From JAAFJM01 sp964529175 (GTDB lineage Bacteria > Bacteroidota > Bacteroidia > UKL13-3): DNA of 64,000 nucleotides. Both the position numbers and the translations under genes were made by a program. The DNA is taken from NCBI GenBank assembly GCA_964529175.1, contig CAZGVO010000001.1, positions 558,001 to 622,000 of the forward strand. Reading direction: 5' to 3'. Shown here piece after piece: positions 1 through 8,332 of this stretch. Numbering within the stretch: position 1 is the first letter of the stretch; each line of letters begins with the position of its first letter. The notes under the pieces were generated by a model. It made no database searches, was not told the origin of the DNA, and was given only the letters and a program-made list of their open reading frames with translations.

Positions 1-255
1 AATAGTTGGGTAGGTAAAATGCAAATCTGGATGAATGTATTTTTGGTATTTAACGCAGCTTGCGCAAACACCACAACTATCGGTATCGGTTGGAGTTAAA
101 CAATTTACATATTGTGCATAGGCAATGGCTAAAGCTAAATTTCCGCTTCCTTCAGCTCCCAAAAATAATTGTGCATGGCTAATTCTACCATCTTTGGTGG
201 TTTGTATTAACTTGCTTATGAGGGCTTTTTGTCCTACAATAGATTTAAATTGCAT
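1..255 (-). CDS. holB: DNA polymerase III delta' subunit, 5' part only
   Basis: Partial gene: 85 N-terminal codons read inward from an ATG at 255, and the frame is still open at base 1. Delta' is a clamp-loader subunit that helps load the beta clamp on DNA. The peptide starts MQFKSIVGQKALISKLIQ and continues through ISHAQLFLG, the usual N-terminus of this AAA+ family. The P-loop is degenerate (GAEGSGNLALA, no Lys after GxG), as expected of delta' rather than DnaX. Four cysteines (NC, CGVC, SC, about residues 52-68) form the zinc module. A DnaX paralogue is the alternative, but the lost P-loop lysine argues against it. Confidence 0.85.
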   Translation of the reverse strand, partial: MQFKSIVGQKALISKLIQTTKDGRISHAQLFLGAEGSGNLALAIAYAQYVNCLTPTDTDSCGVCASCVKYQKYIHPDLHFTYPTI

Positions 256-577
256 AATGGCAAATAAGCAAAAAATAATGAGAAGCGCAAAGCACAATTT
301 TGAAAAAAGGTTTGTTAGTTCAATTGGTGCGGACATTAACAAAAGACAATTGTTAAACACCGAGGAGGTGCGCTTGACTCGATGCAAACAATAAAATAAA
401 ATGCTTTGTGTAAAATGCTTAAAAGCTGCTAAATTTTTAATAAACTTGTACTGAAAAACTTATTATTGTATAACAAAAACGCCACTGAGTTGCGCTTATC
501 TGCGAAAAATAGAGAGATAAGCCTGATAAAGTTAGGGGTTTATATAAGTTGTAGGCATAACCACGACATCCGCACTA
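256..577. other. Intergenic region carrying repeat A copy 1
   Basis: No gene is supported here. Bases 256-422 are featureless AT-rich sequence upstream of holB and presumably hold its promoter, which I cannot pin down. Bases 423-551 are the first copy of the 129-bp repeat A. Confidence 0.6.
423..551 (+). repeat. 129-bp direct repeat A, copy 1
   Basis: Aligns without gaps to 1061-1189 (offset 638) with about 7 mismatches, four of them in the last 16 bases. It contains GTATAAC at 468-474, GTTAGGG at 531-537 and an 8-bp stem GCTTATCT/AGATAAGC. It ends 26 bp before the start of the zinc-ribbon gene, so it occupies the promoter/leader position. Confidence 0.85.
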
Positions 578-940
578 ATGACAGACGAACTCAAAAAATA
601 TCTACTTGAACAATGCAGACAATGGATGTTACCAGAAGAAATTCGTGCATTGAGTCGTGATGGACTGACTGAGCATGGAGAAAAAACGACAAGAGAAATT
701 GCTGAAAAGGAAAAAAGGGAATCGTTGGCAGATTTTAAAATTGAGCACATGTATGGTTTTAATGACCCAAAGACAAATGAACTAGTAAATTTAGGGCACG
801 AAAAAATGTTATCGACAATAGCACAACGACTTCTTGACCGACACGGAGACAGCATAGTAAATAAATGCCCAAAGTGCAACAAATTGACTCGGACTCCAAA
901 TGCGAAACAGTGTAGGCATTGCGGACACGACTGGCATTAG
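578..940 (+). CDS. Small zinc-ribbon protein of unknown function
   Basis: 120 aa, soluble, no signal peptide. The first 85 residues are charged and helical and I do not recognise them. The C-terminal 30 residues contain CPKC and CRHC pairs (KCPKCNKLTRTPNAKQCRHC), a short zinc ribbon of the kind that binds nucleic acid or simply stabilises a fold. The gene sits between repeat A copy 1 and twin-hairpin repeat B copy 1, with 26 and 7 bp gaps, as the cargo of the first A-gene-B module. The opposite strand also carries an open frame (532-882), which I take as a shadow because the zinc ribbon is on this strand. The real start could be a later codon. Confidence 0.7.
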   Translation: MTDELKKYLLEQCRQWMLPEEIRALSRDGLTEHGEKTTREIAEKEKRESLADFKIEHMYGFNDPKTNELVNLGHEKMLSTIAQRLLDRHGDSIVNKCPKCNKLTRTPNAKQCRHCGHDWH

Positions 941-947
941 AAAAATT

Positions 948-1028
948 TTTCAGCCGATGTTGGCGTCCTCGCCAACATCTTTAGGCTACTATTATTGCAG
1001 GCGAGGACGCCTGCAATGGCGATAAGAA
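948..1028. repeat. Twin-hairpin (REP/BIME-like) repeat B, copy 1
   Basis: Two perfect 10-bp hairpins side by side. The first is GATGTTGGCG (956-965), loop TCCT, CGCCAACATC (970-979). The second is ATTGCAGGCG (994-1003), loop AGGA, CGCCTGCAAT (1008-1017). The central 12 bases of one hairpin are the reverse complement of the other (GGCGTCCTCGCC versus GGCGAGGACGCC), so the two loops are complementary. A second copy is at 2172-2253. Confidence 0.85.
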
Positions 1029-1060
1029 AAAAACAATATACTTGGTGCAATAAGGAGTAT

Positions 1061-1189
1061 AAGCTGCTAAATTTTTAATAAACTTGTACTGAAAAACTTA
1101 TTATTGTATAACAAAAACGCCACTGAGTTGCGCATATCTGCGAAAAATGGAGAGATAGGCCTGATAAAGTTAGGCATATAAATAAGTTG
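1061..1189 (+). repeat. 129-bp direct repeat A, copy 2
   Basis: Near-identical to 423-551. In this copy the conserved 3' heptamer is GTTAGGC (1169-1175), which fits the GTTRRRY core of integron attC sites, with GTATAAC (1106-1112) about 60 bp upstream. The upstream heptamer does not match RYYYAAC, so an attC identity is unproven. The repeat ends 12 bp before the ATG of the next gene. Confidence 0.85.
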
Positions 1190-2100
1190 GCAGTAATTAT
1201 AATGAGACACGTCTTAACAAACATAATCGGACTATTAATAACAAGTTCTCTTTTTGCAACAGGACAAGTTCCTGACTATTTGATATACAAAGATGACACT
1301 GTAGCAATTTTTTCAAATCCTTTGGAACAGTATTTTGAAAGAACCGGAAAAAGAGAACTTATTGACTTTGTCGGTTGCGGTTCGACTGCTTGTTGGCGTG
1401 GTTACAAAGCAATTTGGGAACTCAAAAATGACAGTTTGTTTTTAAGACAGATTACCAGCTGTCATACAGATTGTGGACTTGAAATTAAGAATGCTGACTT
1501 GAAAAAGATGTTTGGAAATTATCATGTATTTGCAAATTGGTTTTCTGGAAAATTATTAATCCCTCAAGGGAAACGAGTTCAATACATTCATATGGGTTAT
1601 GCTTCTATCTATGAAAGAGAACTTCATATTTCATTTAAGAATGGATTAAAGACAAGTGAAAAGACAGTTTCCAATAAAAAGATAGCAGACAAAATTGCAC
1701 TTAAAAACAGACAAAGACAGATTGCTAAACGTGTTCAAGACACTCTTTTTTATCAAGTCCAACAAAAAGTTGATTGGGACACGACCAAGACAGTCTGGTA
1801 TAACTTATGTGACGAAAAATATATTCTAACTTACAACAAAAAAGGAAAATTAAAAAAGGTTTGGGTAGACTGGAAAGGAGAAACATTTAGAGAAAAAATT
1901 GACGATTGGTGGTGGAATATGACTGATGACAGAAAGTGCAGAAGAACTATTAAAAAAGCTCTAAAGCCAATCAGAATTTCTTACTTAGACTTGCCAAAGC
2001 ATAAAATAATAATTCCTTTTGAAATCATTTACGACAGAGAAATAGGAAAAATAAAGCTATGGAAAGAATTTTGGATGGAAGAAGAATAACTACTGCCAAC
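1186..2100. repeat. 10-bp inverted repeat bracketing the secreted-protein gene
   Basis: GTTGGCAGTA at 1186-1195 and its perfect reverse complement TACTGCCAAC at 2091-2100 enclose the gene at 1202-2089; the right arm starts one base after the stop codon. Such tight bracketing is what mobile or exchangeable cassettes look like. Confidence 0.7.
1202..2089 (+). CDS. Secreted protein of unknown function (cassette-like cargo)
   Basis: 295 aa from the ATG at 1202. An upstream TTG at 1187 is in frame, but the ATG gives a clean signal peptide, MRHVLTNIIGLLITSSLFATGQ, so I prefer it. The mature part is rich in Lys, Trp and Tyr with no domain I recognise; a CGSTACWRGYKAIWELKNDSL segment near residue 60 and a CHTDCGL segment near 95 could form disulfides. 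A perfect 10-bp inverted repeat brackets the gene (GTTGGCAGTA at 1186-1195, TACTGCCAAC at 2091-2100). It is preceded by repeat A and followed by repeat B, making it the cargo of the second module. Function unknown. Confidence 0.75.
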   Translation: MRHVLTNIIGLLITSSLFATGQVPDYLIYKDDTVAIFSNPLEQYFERTGKRELIDFVGCGSTACWRGYKAIWELKNDSLFLRQITSCHTDCGLEIKNADLKKMFGNYHVFANWFSGKLLIPQGKRVQYIHMGYASIYERELHISFKNGLKTSEKTVSNKKIADKIALKNRQRQIAKRVQDTLFYQVQQKVDWDTTKTVWYNLCDEKYILTYNKKGKLKKVWVDWKGETFREKIDDWWWNMTDDRKCRRTIKKALKPIRISYLDLPKHKIIIPFEIIYDREIGKIKLWKEFWMEEE

Positions 2101-2171
2101 ATATAAGAATCAAACGCAGCATTGTTTTTCACAAACGTGCGGTTCAATCCTATGTTCTAGTGATTGCCAAC

Positions 2172-2253
2172 TTTCAGCCGATGTTGGCGTCCTCGCCAAC
2201 ATCAATTAGGCCATTTTTATTGCAGGCGAGGACGCCTGCAATGGCGATAAGAA
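2172..2253. repeat. Twin-hairpin (REP/BIME-like) repeat B, copy 2
   Basis: Same two 10-bp hairpins as copy 1: arms 2180-2189/2194-2203 with loop TCCT, and 2219-2228/2233-2242 with loop AGGA. The spacer between the hairpins differs slightly from copy 1 while all arms and loops are identical, indicating selection on the structure or recent spread. Confidence 0.85.
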
Positions 2254-2476
2254 GATGCTTGCAGCAAGACCCTGATTTTAAAGAGTTAGTTATTGAATTT
2301 TTTGGTGTTTTTTCACAACATAACATCCCCCTTGCCCCCTTCTCTTACCCACAAATCCAATACACAAGGGGGAAATGTTCCCGCGCCTTTTCGTTATTCA
2401 TAGTTCAGTTTTTCTATCAACTATTTTAAAATAAACACATTCGTTATGCAGCGCATCTCCTTAATGTGGCAACCAA

Positions 2477-2519
2477 GTTAGCTAATGGCAAATAATTATT
2501 TATAGCCAAGAAAATGCTT
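2477..2519 (+). repeat. Dispersed intergenic repeat C, copy (partner at 42352-42394)
   Basis: 43 bp beginning GTTAGCTAATGGCAA and continuing through TATAGCCAAGAA; matches the reverse complement of 42352-42394 with about five mismatches. Both copies are intergenic, about 40 kb apart. Confidence 0.7.
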
Positions 2520-2626
2520 GAAGCGTGACGAAATGCGGAATGCGAAATTTGGAGTGCGGAGTAAAAAGTGTTAAGTAAAAATTTAATCCATAAACTATGG
2601 TCTATCGTCTATCAACCATCAACTAA

Positions 2627-4348
2627 CTACAAATCACTTTGCACTTTTATTTGCTCCCAATTTTTGTTTTTTATGGAGTCCATTATCATCCAAATAGCTA
2701 TGCCCGAAAGCACAGTTAGCAATACCACCACAGGCAAAAAACTACGAATTAAATAATGCACCAAACCAACCGAAACAGGAATTAACATGGTAAACAATCC
2801 TCTTACAAAACTGCTGCCTTTGGTATTATTGCCAGCCAAAGCTGAAAATGGCATTTGGTTAATGGTTATATAGGCAATGGTTAAAATAATCAATGCTTGG
2901 TTACAAACACCCAACATAAAATTAGGTAAAGAAGCAGCGCCTAATAAAAAATAAGCACCAACTAAAATAGCTATAACTAAAGGCACATAAAACTTAAATA
3001 AAATTGATTTTACTGAGCCTAAAATAAACTTACCTGGCTTATCAACTGGTGGAATATAATACATCCAAGCGGCTTTGTATTTTTCGCTATAAACCAAATA
3101 ACCCAAAGCTGTAATCAATATAAAATTACTAAAATACACCACAAAAATATATACAAACGAGTCGGCAGCCGGTAATTGAAAACCTCTTTCGCCTCCATCA
3201 TTGTTATTATTTAAAAACATCAACACCAAATAAACCGCCAAATAACCCAACGAAGGATAAACTTTCATTTTAAAATCGCGGCTCCGGCTTGTCATTTTCC
3301 AAGTAAGCATAAAGCCTACTCTTTCAGCACCTTTTGGAGTTACCCATTTGCTTATTTTTTCTATCAAACCAGTTTTATTACTAATTGGCTTTTGAGTTTG
3401 AATAGTTTGTTTAAAGGTTTGTTCTTCGCCACTGCTGCTGCTTATCATGGCCAATTTTTGATTAAACGATGGTGCCAAATATTTTATTACAAACCAAATA
3501 CTTGCAAACGGAACTGCTATACTCAACATTGTATAAAAAACCATAGTAAAACCACCGTTGAATGTGGTTAAATATTGCCACGCACAAGCAAACCAATAAG
3601 GCGGAGCTAAAAAAATCCAATCGTTATTATTGATATTAAATGTGGCAGACTCCGTTTTACTTATTAAGCGCGGCACTATTTGGTAACTGGCATAAATTAA
3701 TATAGCTACTGCAATTTGAAAATAAGAAATAATGGTTTTAAACCTTTGAGGAGTAGTAATTTTTAACACTACAATATAAATGGCATTGATAAAAAATATG
3801 GTTAATAAGGTAACCAATAAAACCATAACAATAAATACTACCAAAGGCCAAAGGCCAATAAAATAACCAACAAAACCCATTCCCATAAAAGTCATAGGAA
3901 GCGAAGTTTTTAAAATATAAACTATAATGTATAGCAACCTTGAGGCTAAAAAAGTAATATCGTTTACAGGTTTTGGAAGTATTATAAAATTATCGCGTAC
4001 ATCAATTAAAACAGTGGTAAAATCGGCCATCAAAGTGGAAGCCAAAATAAACATAAACATAGAAAAATACAAGGTAAGTTTGGTTTCGTAATTGATACCA
4101 ATAAAAAACGAGAACATGAAAACTAAACCTAAAACCACACTCATAATAAATTGGGTAATACTTATACCCGAGGTTGGCTTTTTTTGATTGGCACGTTTTA
4201 TGGCTCTAATGCCTGTTGGTGTTCTATCGCCAAGTATTATTTTGGTTTGTAAAATGGCTTTTAACTGCGCGGTATCAATGCCCAAACCTTGGTAAAACGA
4301 GGTTGGCAAAAGCACTAATTTTACTAAAAATTTATCTATAAAATTCAT
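2627..4348 (-). CDS. ABC-2 type exporter, membrane permease subunit
   Basis: 573 aa with about ten to twelve predicted membrane segments, in two blocks (roughly residues 65-310 and 375-560) joined by a hydrophilic stretch around 310-350. It lies 13 bp downstream of the ATPase gene at 4362 on the same strand, so the two form one operon and one transporter. The length and two-block layout suit a fused or large ABC-2 permease. The substrate cannot be told from sequence. The stop codon is followed at once by repeated GGTCTATC-type sequence. Confidence 0.8.
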   Translation of the reverse strand: MNFIDKFLVKLVLLPTSFYQGLGIDTAQLKAILQTKIILGDRTPTGIRAIKRANQKKPTSGISITQFIMSVVLGLVFMFSFFIGINYETKLTLYFSMFMFILASTLMADFTTVLIDVRDNFIILPKPVNDITFLASRLLYIIVYILKTSLPMTFMGMGFVGYFIGLWPLVVFIVMVLLVTLLTIFFINAIYIVVLKITTPQRFKTIISYFQIAVAILIYASYQIVPRLISKTESATFNINNNDWIFLAPPYWFACAWQYLTTFNGGFTMVFYTMLSIAVPFASIWFVIKYLAPSFNQKLAMISSSSGEEQTFKQTIQTQKPISNKTGLIEKISKWVTPKGAERVGFMLTWKMTSRSRDFKMKVYPSLGYLAVYLVLMFLNNNNDGGERGFQLPAADSFVYIFVVYFSNFILITALGYLVYSEKYKAAWMYYIPPVDKPGKFILGSVKSILFKFYVPLVIAILVGAYFLLGAASLPNFMLGVCNQALIILTIAYITINQMPFSALAGNNTKGSSFVRGLFTMLIPVSVGLVHYLIRSFLPVVVLLTVLSGIAIWMIMDSIKNKNWEQIKVQSDL

Positions 4349-4361
4349 ACTTGCTTTTCAA

Positions 4362-5135
4362 TTAATTATTAAATGCATTCATTAATTGATCGGAAGCATC
4401 GTTGGTACTTGAACCTTGCGTTAACACAGCAAATATTTGTTCCAAACTTTGGTTGCCTTGTTGCTGTTTCAACTCTTCAAAACTACCATCAGCTATTACA
4501 GTTCCATTGTTAATTAAAACTATTCTATCACTTACTTTTTCAACTACATCCATCATGTGGCTGCAATAAAAAATAGTTTTACCATCTTTGGCCAACTTGC
4601 TAATTAATTCTTTAACAGTAATTACACTATTGGCATCCAAACCACTTAGTGGCTCATCTAAAATAATAATATCAGGATTATGCAGTAAGCCAGAAATAAT
4701 GAGCACCTTTTGACGCATACCTTTGCTAAAAGTATCCATGCGTTGGTTCATTACAGCTTCTAAACCAAAAGCAGTAAGCATTTTACTCATTCGTTCAGTT
4801 GCTATTTGTTCATCAATGCTATACAATTGTGCCATAAAATTTAAAAATTCTATTGGTGTTAATACATCGTAAAGCTCAGCCAATTCAGGCACATAACCAA
4901 TTTTACTTTTTATGGCCAAAGCATTGGTTTTTATATCTAATCCACCTACCAATACGTCACCATCAAAATCAGAAATTAAGCCACATAAAATTTTTACTGT
5001 GGTACTTTTTCCTGCACCATTAGGACCAATATAACCAATAACCTGCCCAGGGTAAATATCTAAATTTATTCCTTTTAATACCTGCTTTGAGCCATAATTT
5101 TTAAATACATTTTTTAAGCTAATAATTGGTTCCAT
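4362..5135 (-). CDS. ABC transporter ATP-binding protein
   Basis: 257 aa cytoplasmic ATPase. Walker A GPNGAGKST at residues 37-45, signature FSKGMRQ at 136-142 (the SxGMxQ variant seen in ABC-2 exporters), Walker B DIIILDE at 155-161 with the SGLD loop, and the H-loop in FYCSHMMDVV. It powers the permease encoded just downstream. The family (DrrA/CcmA type) exports lipids, drugs or polysaccharides; no substrate is visible here. Confidence 0.9.
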   Translation of the reverse strand: MEPIISLKNVFKNYGSKQVLKGINLDIYPGQVIGYIGPNGAGKSTTVKILCGLISDFDGDVLVGGLDIKTNALAIKSKIGYVPELAELYDVLTPIEFLNFMAQLYSIDEQIATERMSKMLTAFGLEAVMNQRMDTFSKGMRQKVLIISGLLHNPDIIILDEPLSGLDANSVITVKELISKLAKDGKTIFYCSHMMDVVEKVSDRIVLINNGTVIADGSFEELKQQQGNQSLEQIFAVLTQGSSTNDASDQLMNAFNN

Positions 5136-5300
5136 TTAAATATAAGAGTGTTAATTTTGACCGCAATATAATTTTGCTTTGTAATATTTAATACAATGAA
5201 TTGAACTATAATTATTTTATGCTAATAATTAGGAATTTTAACCACCTATTTTAAATAAAATATTTATTAATTGCTTTACAATAAAACTGAAACTTTAAGT

Positions 5301-6332
5301 ATGATTGATTTAAGAAGCGATACTGTTACCAAACCAAGCCCTGAAATGTTACAAGCTATGATGGAGGCTAAAGTTGGCGATGATGTATTTGGCGAAGACC
5401 CAACGGTAAACGAATTACAAAATTTTGCAGCCGATATATTTGGAATGGAAGCAGCCTTGTATTGTTCAAGCGGAACCATGACCAACCAAATTGCTATTAA
5501 ACTGCATACACAACCAGGCGATGAAGTTATTTGCGACAAACTTTCACATATCTATCTATACGAAGGTGGCGGAATTGCTTCCAACTCGGGTGCCTCTGTT
5601 AGATTGCTAGAAGGAAATTTAGGAAGATTTACAGCAGACCAAGTTTTAGAGAACATCAACGATAGAAACAATATTCATTTTCCAATTAGCAGCATGGTAA
5701 GCATTGAAAACACCGTAAATAAAGGTGGAGGTGCTTGTTGGGAAATTGACGAAATGATAAAAATTAAGGCTGTTTGTCAAAATAACAATATGGCTTTACA
5801 TTTAGATGGGGCAAGGCTATTCAATGCATTGGTTGCCAAAAACCAATCACCAAAAAAATATGGCCAATTATTCGACACCATTTCCATTTGTTTAAGCAAA
5901 GGTTTAGGAGCGCCTATTGGCTCGCTTTTACTTGGAAGTAAAGAACACATAACAAAAGCTACCAGAATTAGAAAAGCAATGGGTGGTGGAATGCGCCAAG
6001 CTGGTTTTATAGCTGCTGCGGGACTTTATGCTTTGCAAAACAATGTGGAGCGTTTAAAAATTGACCACGAAAGAGCTAAAAGTTTGGCAAGCGTTTTGCA
6101 AAACAGTTCATTTGTTGAAAGTATTTATCCAGTAGAAACCAATATTGTTATATTTAAAGTAAACACCAAAATTATGAGCACCACTCAGCTAATTGATAAT
6201 TTAAAAGAAAATGGAATTAATGCTGTAACAATGGGAAATAATTTAGTTAGATTTGTACTACATTTAAATATAACTGACTCAGAATTTGAGTTTTTGCTAA
6301 GTAAACTAAATGAAATAAACTTAAAACACTGA
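5301..6332 (+). CDS. ltaE: Low-specificity L-threonine aldolase
   Basis: 343 aa from the ATG at 5301 (MIDLRSDTVTKPSPEML). An in-frame TTG at 5271 would add ten unlikely residues. PLP enzyme that cleaves L-threonine or allo-threonine to glycine and acetaldehyde. Family marks are the N-terminal DLRSDTVTKP, GDDVFGEDPTVNELQ, the aspartate in LHLDGARLFNA (D169) and the PLP lysine in SKGLGAPIGS (K200). Length is normal for the family. Transcribed divergently from the ABC operon; cytosolic. Confidence 0.92.
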   Translation: MIDLRSDTVTKPSPEMLQAMMEAKVGDDVFGEDPTVNELQNFAADIFGMEAALYCSSGTMTNQIAIKLHTQPGDEVICDKLSHIYLYEGGGIASNSGASVRLLEGNLGRFTADQVLENINDRNNIHFPISSMVSIENTVNKGGGACWEIDEMIKIKAVCQNNNMALHLDGARLFNALVAKNQSPKKYGQLFDTISICLSKGLGAPIGSLLLGSKEHITKATRIRKAMGGGMRQAGFIAAAGLYALQNNVERLKIDHERAKSLASVLQNSSFVESIYPVETNIVIFKVNTKIMSTTQLIDNLKENGINAVTMGNNLVRFVLHLNITDSEFEFLLSKLNEINLKH

Positions 6333-6376
6333 TTACTTTGAAAATTTAAAACAATTTACCATATTCGCCCTCCTTT

Positions 6377-6790
6377 ATGAAAAAAATAATATTTTTAATA
6401 ACTATATTAACCTTGGCATTTATGAGCAGCAATGCTCAGCCTAAGAAAAAAACTGTTGCCAAAGGTTACGATGCCATTTATCCTTTTATAAAAGGCAAAG
6501 CCAAAGTATATAAAAATGGCAAATATGGCTATATAAATATGGAGGGAGAGGAATTTATTCCTTGTAAATACGAAGAAATTTATCCGTTTGAAAGAGGTAT
6601 AGCCAAAGTGCAACGCAATGGGAAATTTGGCTATATTAACGAGCAAGGCGAAGAAATAATTGAATGTAAATTTGATTATATAGGACCGTTTAAAAATGGA
6701 AGAGCCATAGTAAAACTTGACGGGAAATTAGAAATTATAGATACCGAAGGAACAGTAATAACTGAGGGAAATCATGCGGGAACACAGTAA
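6377..6790 (+). CDS. Secreted WG-repeat protein
   Basis: 137 aa with a signal peptide (MKKIIFLITILTLAFMSSNAQ). Three tandem WG-type repeats of about 35 residues follow, each with the pattern YDxIxPFxxGxAxVxxNGKxGYI-(x3)-GEE. WG repeats are common in Bacteroidota but have no defined biochemical role; they are thought to form beta-rich repeat structures. It is short for a WG protein, most of which have many more repeats. It starts 44 bp after ltaE and may be co-transcribed. Confidence 0.8.
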   Translation: MKKIIFLITILTLAFMSSNAQPKKKTVAKGYDAIYPFIKGKAKVYKNGKYGYINMEGEEFIPCKYEEIYPFERGIAKVQRNGKFGYINEQGEEIIECKFDYIGPFKNGRAIVKLDGKLEIIDTEGTVITEGNHAGTQ

Positions 6791-6914
6791 ACAATGATTA
6801 TCATCAAAAAACGAAATATTTATTCATATTTTTTGCTTGATAAAAAACAATTAGTAATTTCGAACGGTTATTAAAATTAGTAGGCCGAAAGGCTATCACA
6901 CCACATAAAATAAA

Positions 6915-8231
6915 ATGAGTAATTTAAAGAAAAAATTTGCTGATAAAGCACTTCCACTAGCAGTAGAAATTAGAAACTTTGTAAAAGAAAATGGCGATGT
7001 AGTTCTTGGTAATTTTACAGTAGAAGATGTATATGCCGGACAAAAAGGAATAATAGGCTTATTAACAGAAACTTCTTTATTAGACTCAAACGAAGGGATT
7101 CGTTTCCGTGGTTACACCATTCCCGAATTAAGACAGTTACTACCTAAAGTACCAGGTGGAACAGAACCACTTCCTGAAGGTTTGTTTTATTTGATGCTTT
7201 TAGGCGAATTACCAACTTACGATGATGTATTGGAAATTCAAGCTAATTGGGCAGAACGCGCTAAAGTTCCTGCACATGTTTTTGCGGCTTTAGATGCAAT
7301 GCCAATTACTACTCATCCAATGACTCAGTTTTCAATTGCAATTAACGCATTACAAACTGATTCAGTATTTGCAAAAGCATACAAGGAAGGAATTAATAAA
7401 AAGGATTATTGGGATTACACTTACGAAGATGTTTGCACATTATTAGCTCGTTTGCCAATAGTTGCAGCATATATTTACCGTAGAACTTATAAAAACAATG
7501 AGCATATAGCTGCTGATCCTAAATTAGATTGGGCTGCAAATTTTGCTCACATGTTAGGTTACGACCAAAACGAATTTTATAAATTAATGCGTTTATATTT
7601 AGTTATTCACGCAGACCATGAAGGCGGAAACGTTTCAGCTCATACTACTCACTTGGTTGGTTCAGCTTTATCTGACCCATACTTAAGTTTAGCAGCAGCT
7701 ATGAACGGATTAGCAGGCCCATTACATGGATTAGCAAACCAAGAAGTTATCCGTTGGATAAAAGACATGCAAGAGGAAATTGGTGAAGACCCAACTGAAG
7801 AACAAATTGCAAGCTATATTCAAAAAACATTAACTGAAGGAAAAGTGGTACCAGGATACGGACACGCTGTGTTGCGTAAAACCGATCCACGTTTTACTGC
7901 TCAACAAGAATTTGCTAAAACATATATGGCTGATGATAAGTTAGTTAATATAGTTTGGAAAATATACAAAGTAGCTCCTCCTATTTTAGAAAATACAGGA
8001 AAAATTAAAAATCCTTGGCCAAATGTAGATGCGCATTCAGGTGCATTATTATTACACTACGGCTTTGCTGAATACGAATTTTATACTGTATTATTTGGTG
8101 TAAGTCGAGCATTAGGTGTTATGGCATCTTTACTTTGGGATAGAGCTTTAGGATTACCTTTAGAAAGACCAAAATCAGTAACTTACGAATGGTTAAAAAA
8201 TACAGTTGCAGCTAAAAAAGCAACATCATAA
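6915..8231 (+). CDS. gltA: Citrate synthase, eukaryotic/mitochondrial type
   Basis: 438 aa; condenses acetyl-CoA and oxaloacetate to citrate, the first step of the TCA cycle. The catalytic triad is visible: H271 in GPLHGLANQEV, H317 in GYGHAVLRKTDPR and D372 in NVDAHSG. Long segments (NVSAHTTHLVGSALSDPYLS, ALGLPLERPKS) match the animal mitochondrial enzyme far better than the hexameric GltA of E. coli, and the length fits the mitochondrial form. No N-terminal NADH-binding domain is present, so allosteric NADH control is not expected. Single gene followed by a strong terminator. Confidence 0.93.
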   Translation: MSNLKKKFADKALPLAVEIRNFVKENGDVVLGNFTVEDVYAGQKGIIGLLTETSLLDSNEGIRFRGYTIPELRQLLPKVPGGTEPLPEGLFYLMLLGELPTYDDVLEIQANWAERAKVPAHVFAALDAMPITTHPMTQFSIAINALQTDSVFAKAYKEGINKKDYWDYTYEDVCTLLARLPIVAAYIYRRTYKNNEHIAADPKLDWAANFAHMLGYDQNEFYKLMRLYLVIHADHEGGNVSAHTTHLVGSALSDPYLSLAAAMNGLAGPLHGLANQEVIRWIKDMQEEIGEDPTEEQIASYIQKTLTEGKVVPGYGHAVLRKTDPRFTAQQEFAKTYMADDKLVNIVWKIYKVAPPILENTGKIKNPWPNVDAHSGALLLHYGFAEYEFYTVLFGVSRALGVMASLLWDRALGLPLERPKSVTYEWLKNTVAAKKATS

Positions 8232-8250
8232 TTTTAAATGTAAATATTTT

Positions 8251-8284
8251 AAAAGCCTCTAAGTATTGCTTAGAGGCTTTTTTG
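8251..8284 (+). terminator. Rho-independent terminator after citrate synthase
   Basis: AAAAGCCTCTAAG, loop TATTG, CTTAGAGGCTTTT, followed by T residues; 20 bp after the gltA stop. Confidence 0.9.
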
Positions 8285-8332
8285 TGTAACAAAACCAACA
8301 TTTGATACGTTTCAACTAAAAATTTTAATAAA

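Larger units (their letters stand above)
2090..2626. other. Repeat-rich intergenic region without a supported gene
   Basis: Holds the right arm of the 10-bp inverted repeat, repeat B copy 2 (2172-2253), a copy of the GATGCTTACAGCATGACCC-type repeat with two mismatches (2251-2273), a 43-bp repeat shared with 42352-42394 (2477-2519), and a GGTCTATCGTC-type motif (2598-2617) just after the stop of the ABC permease gene. An open frame at 2160-2429 is built mostly from repeat B and I do not accept it as a gene. Confidence 0.6.

Noticed and set aside
125..394. Plus-strand open frame of 89 codons
   Set aside because: It is antisense to the start of holB, which is strongly supported on the minus strand.
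532..882. Minus-strand open frame opposite the zinc-ribbon gene
   Set aside because: Cys/Ser/Phe-rich shadow with no motif; the plus strand carries a CPKC/CRHC zinc ribbon.
423..1189. Calling repeat A a proven integron attC site
   Set aside because: GTTAGGC fits in copy 2, but copy 1 ends in G, the upstream box GTATAAC does not fit RYYYAAC, and no integrase is in view. Kept as a hypothesis.
2160..2429. Plus-strand open frame over repeat B
   Set aside because: Built largely from the twin-hairpin repeat and low-complexity sequence; no protein-like pattern.
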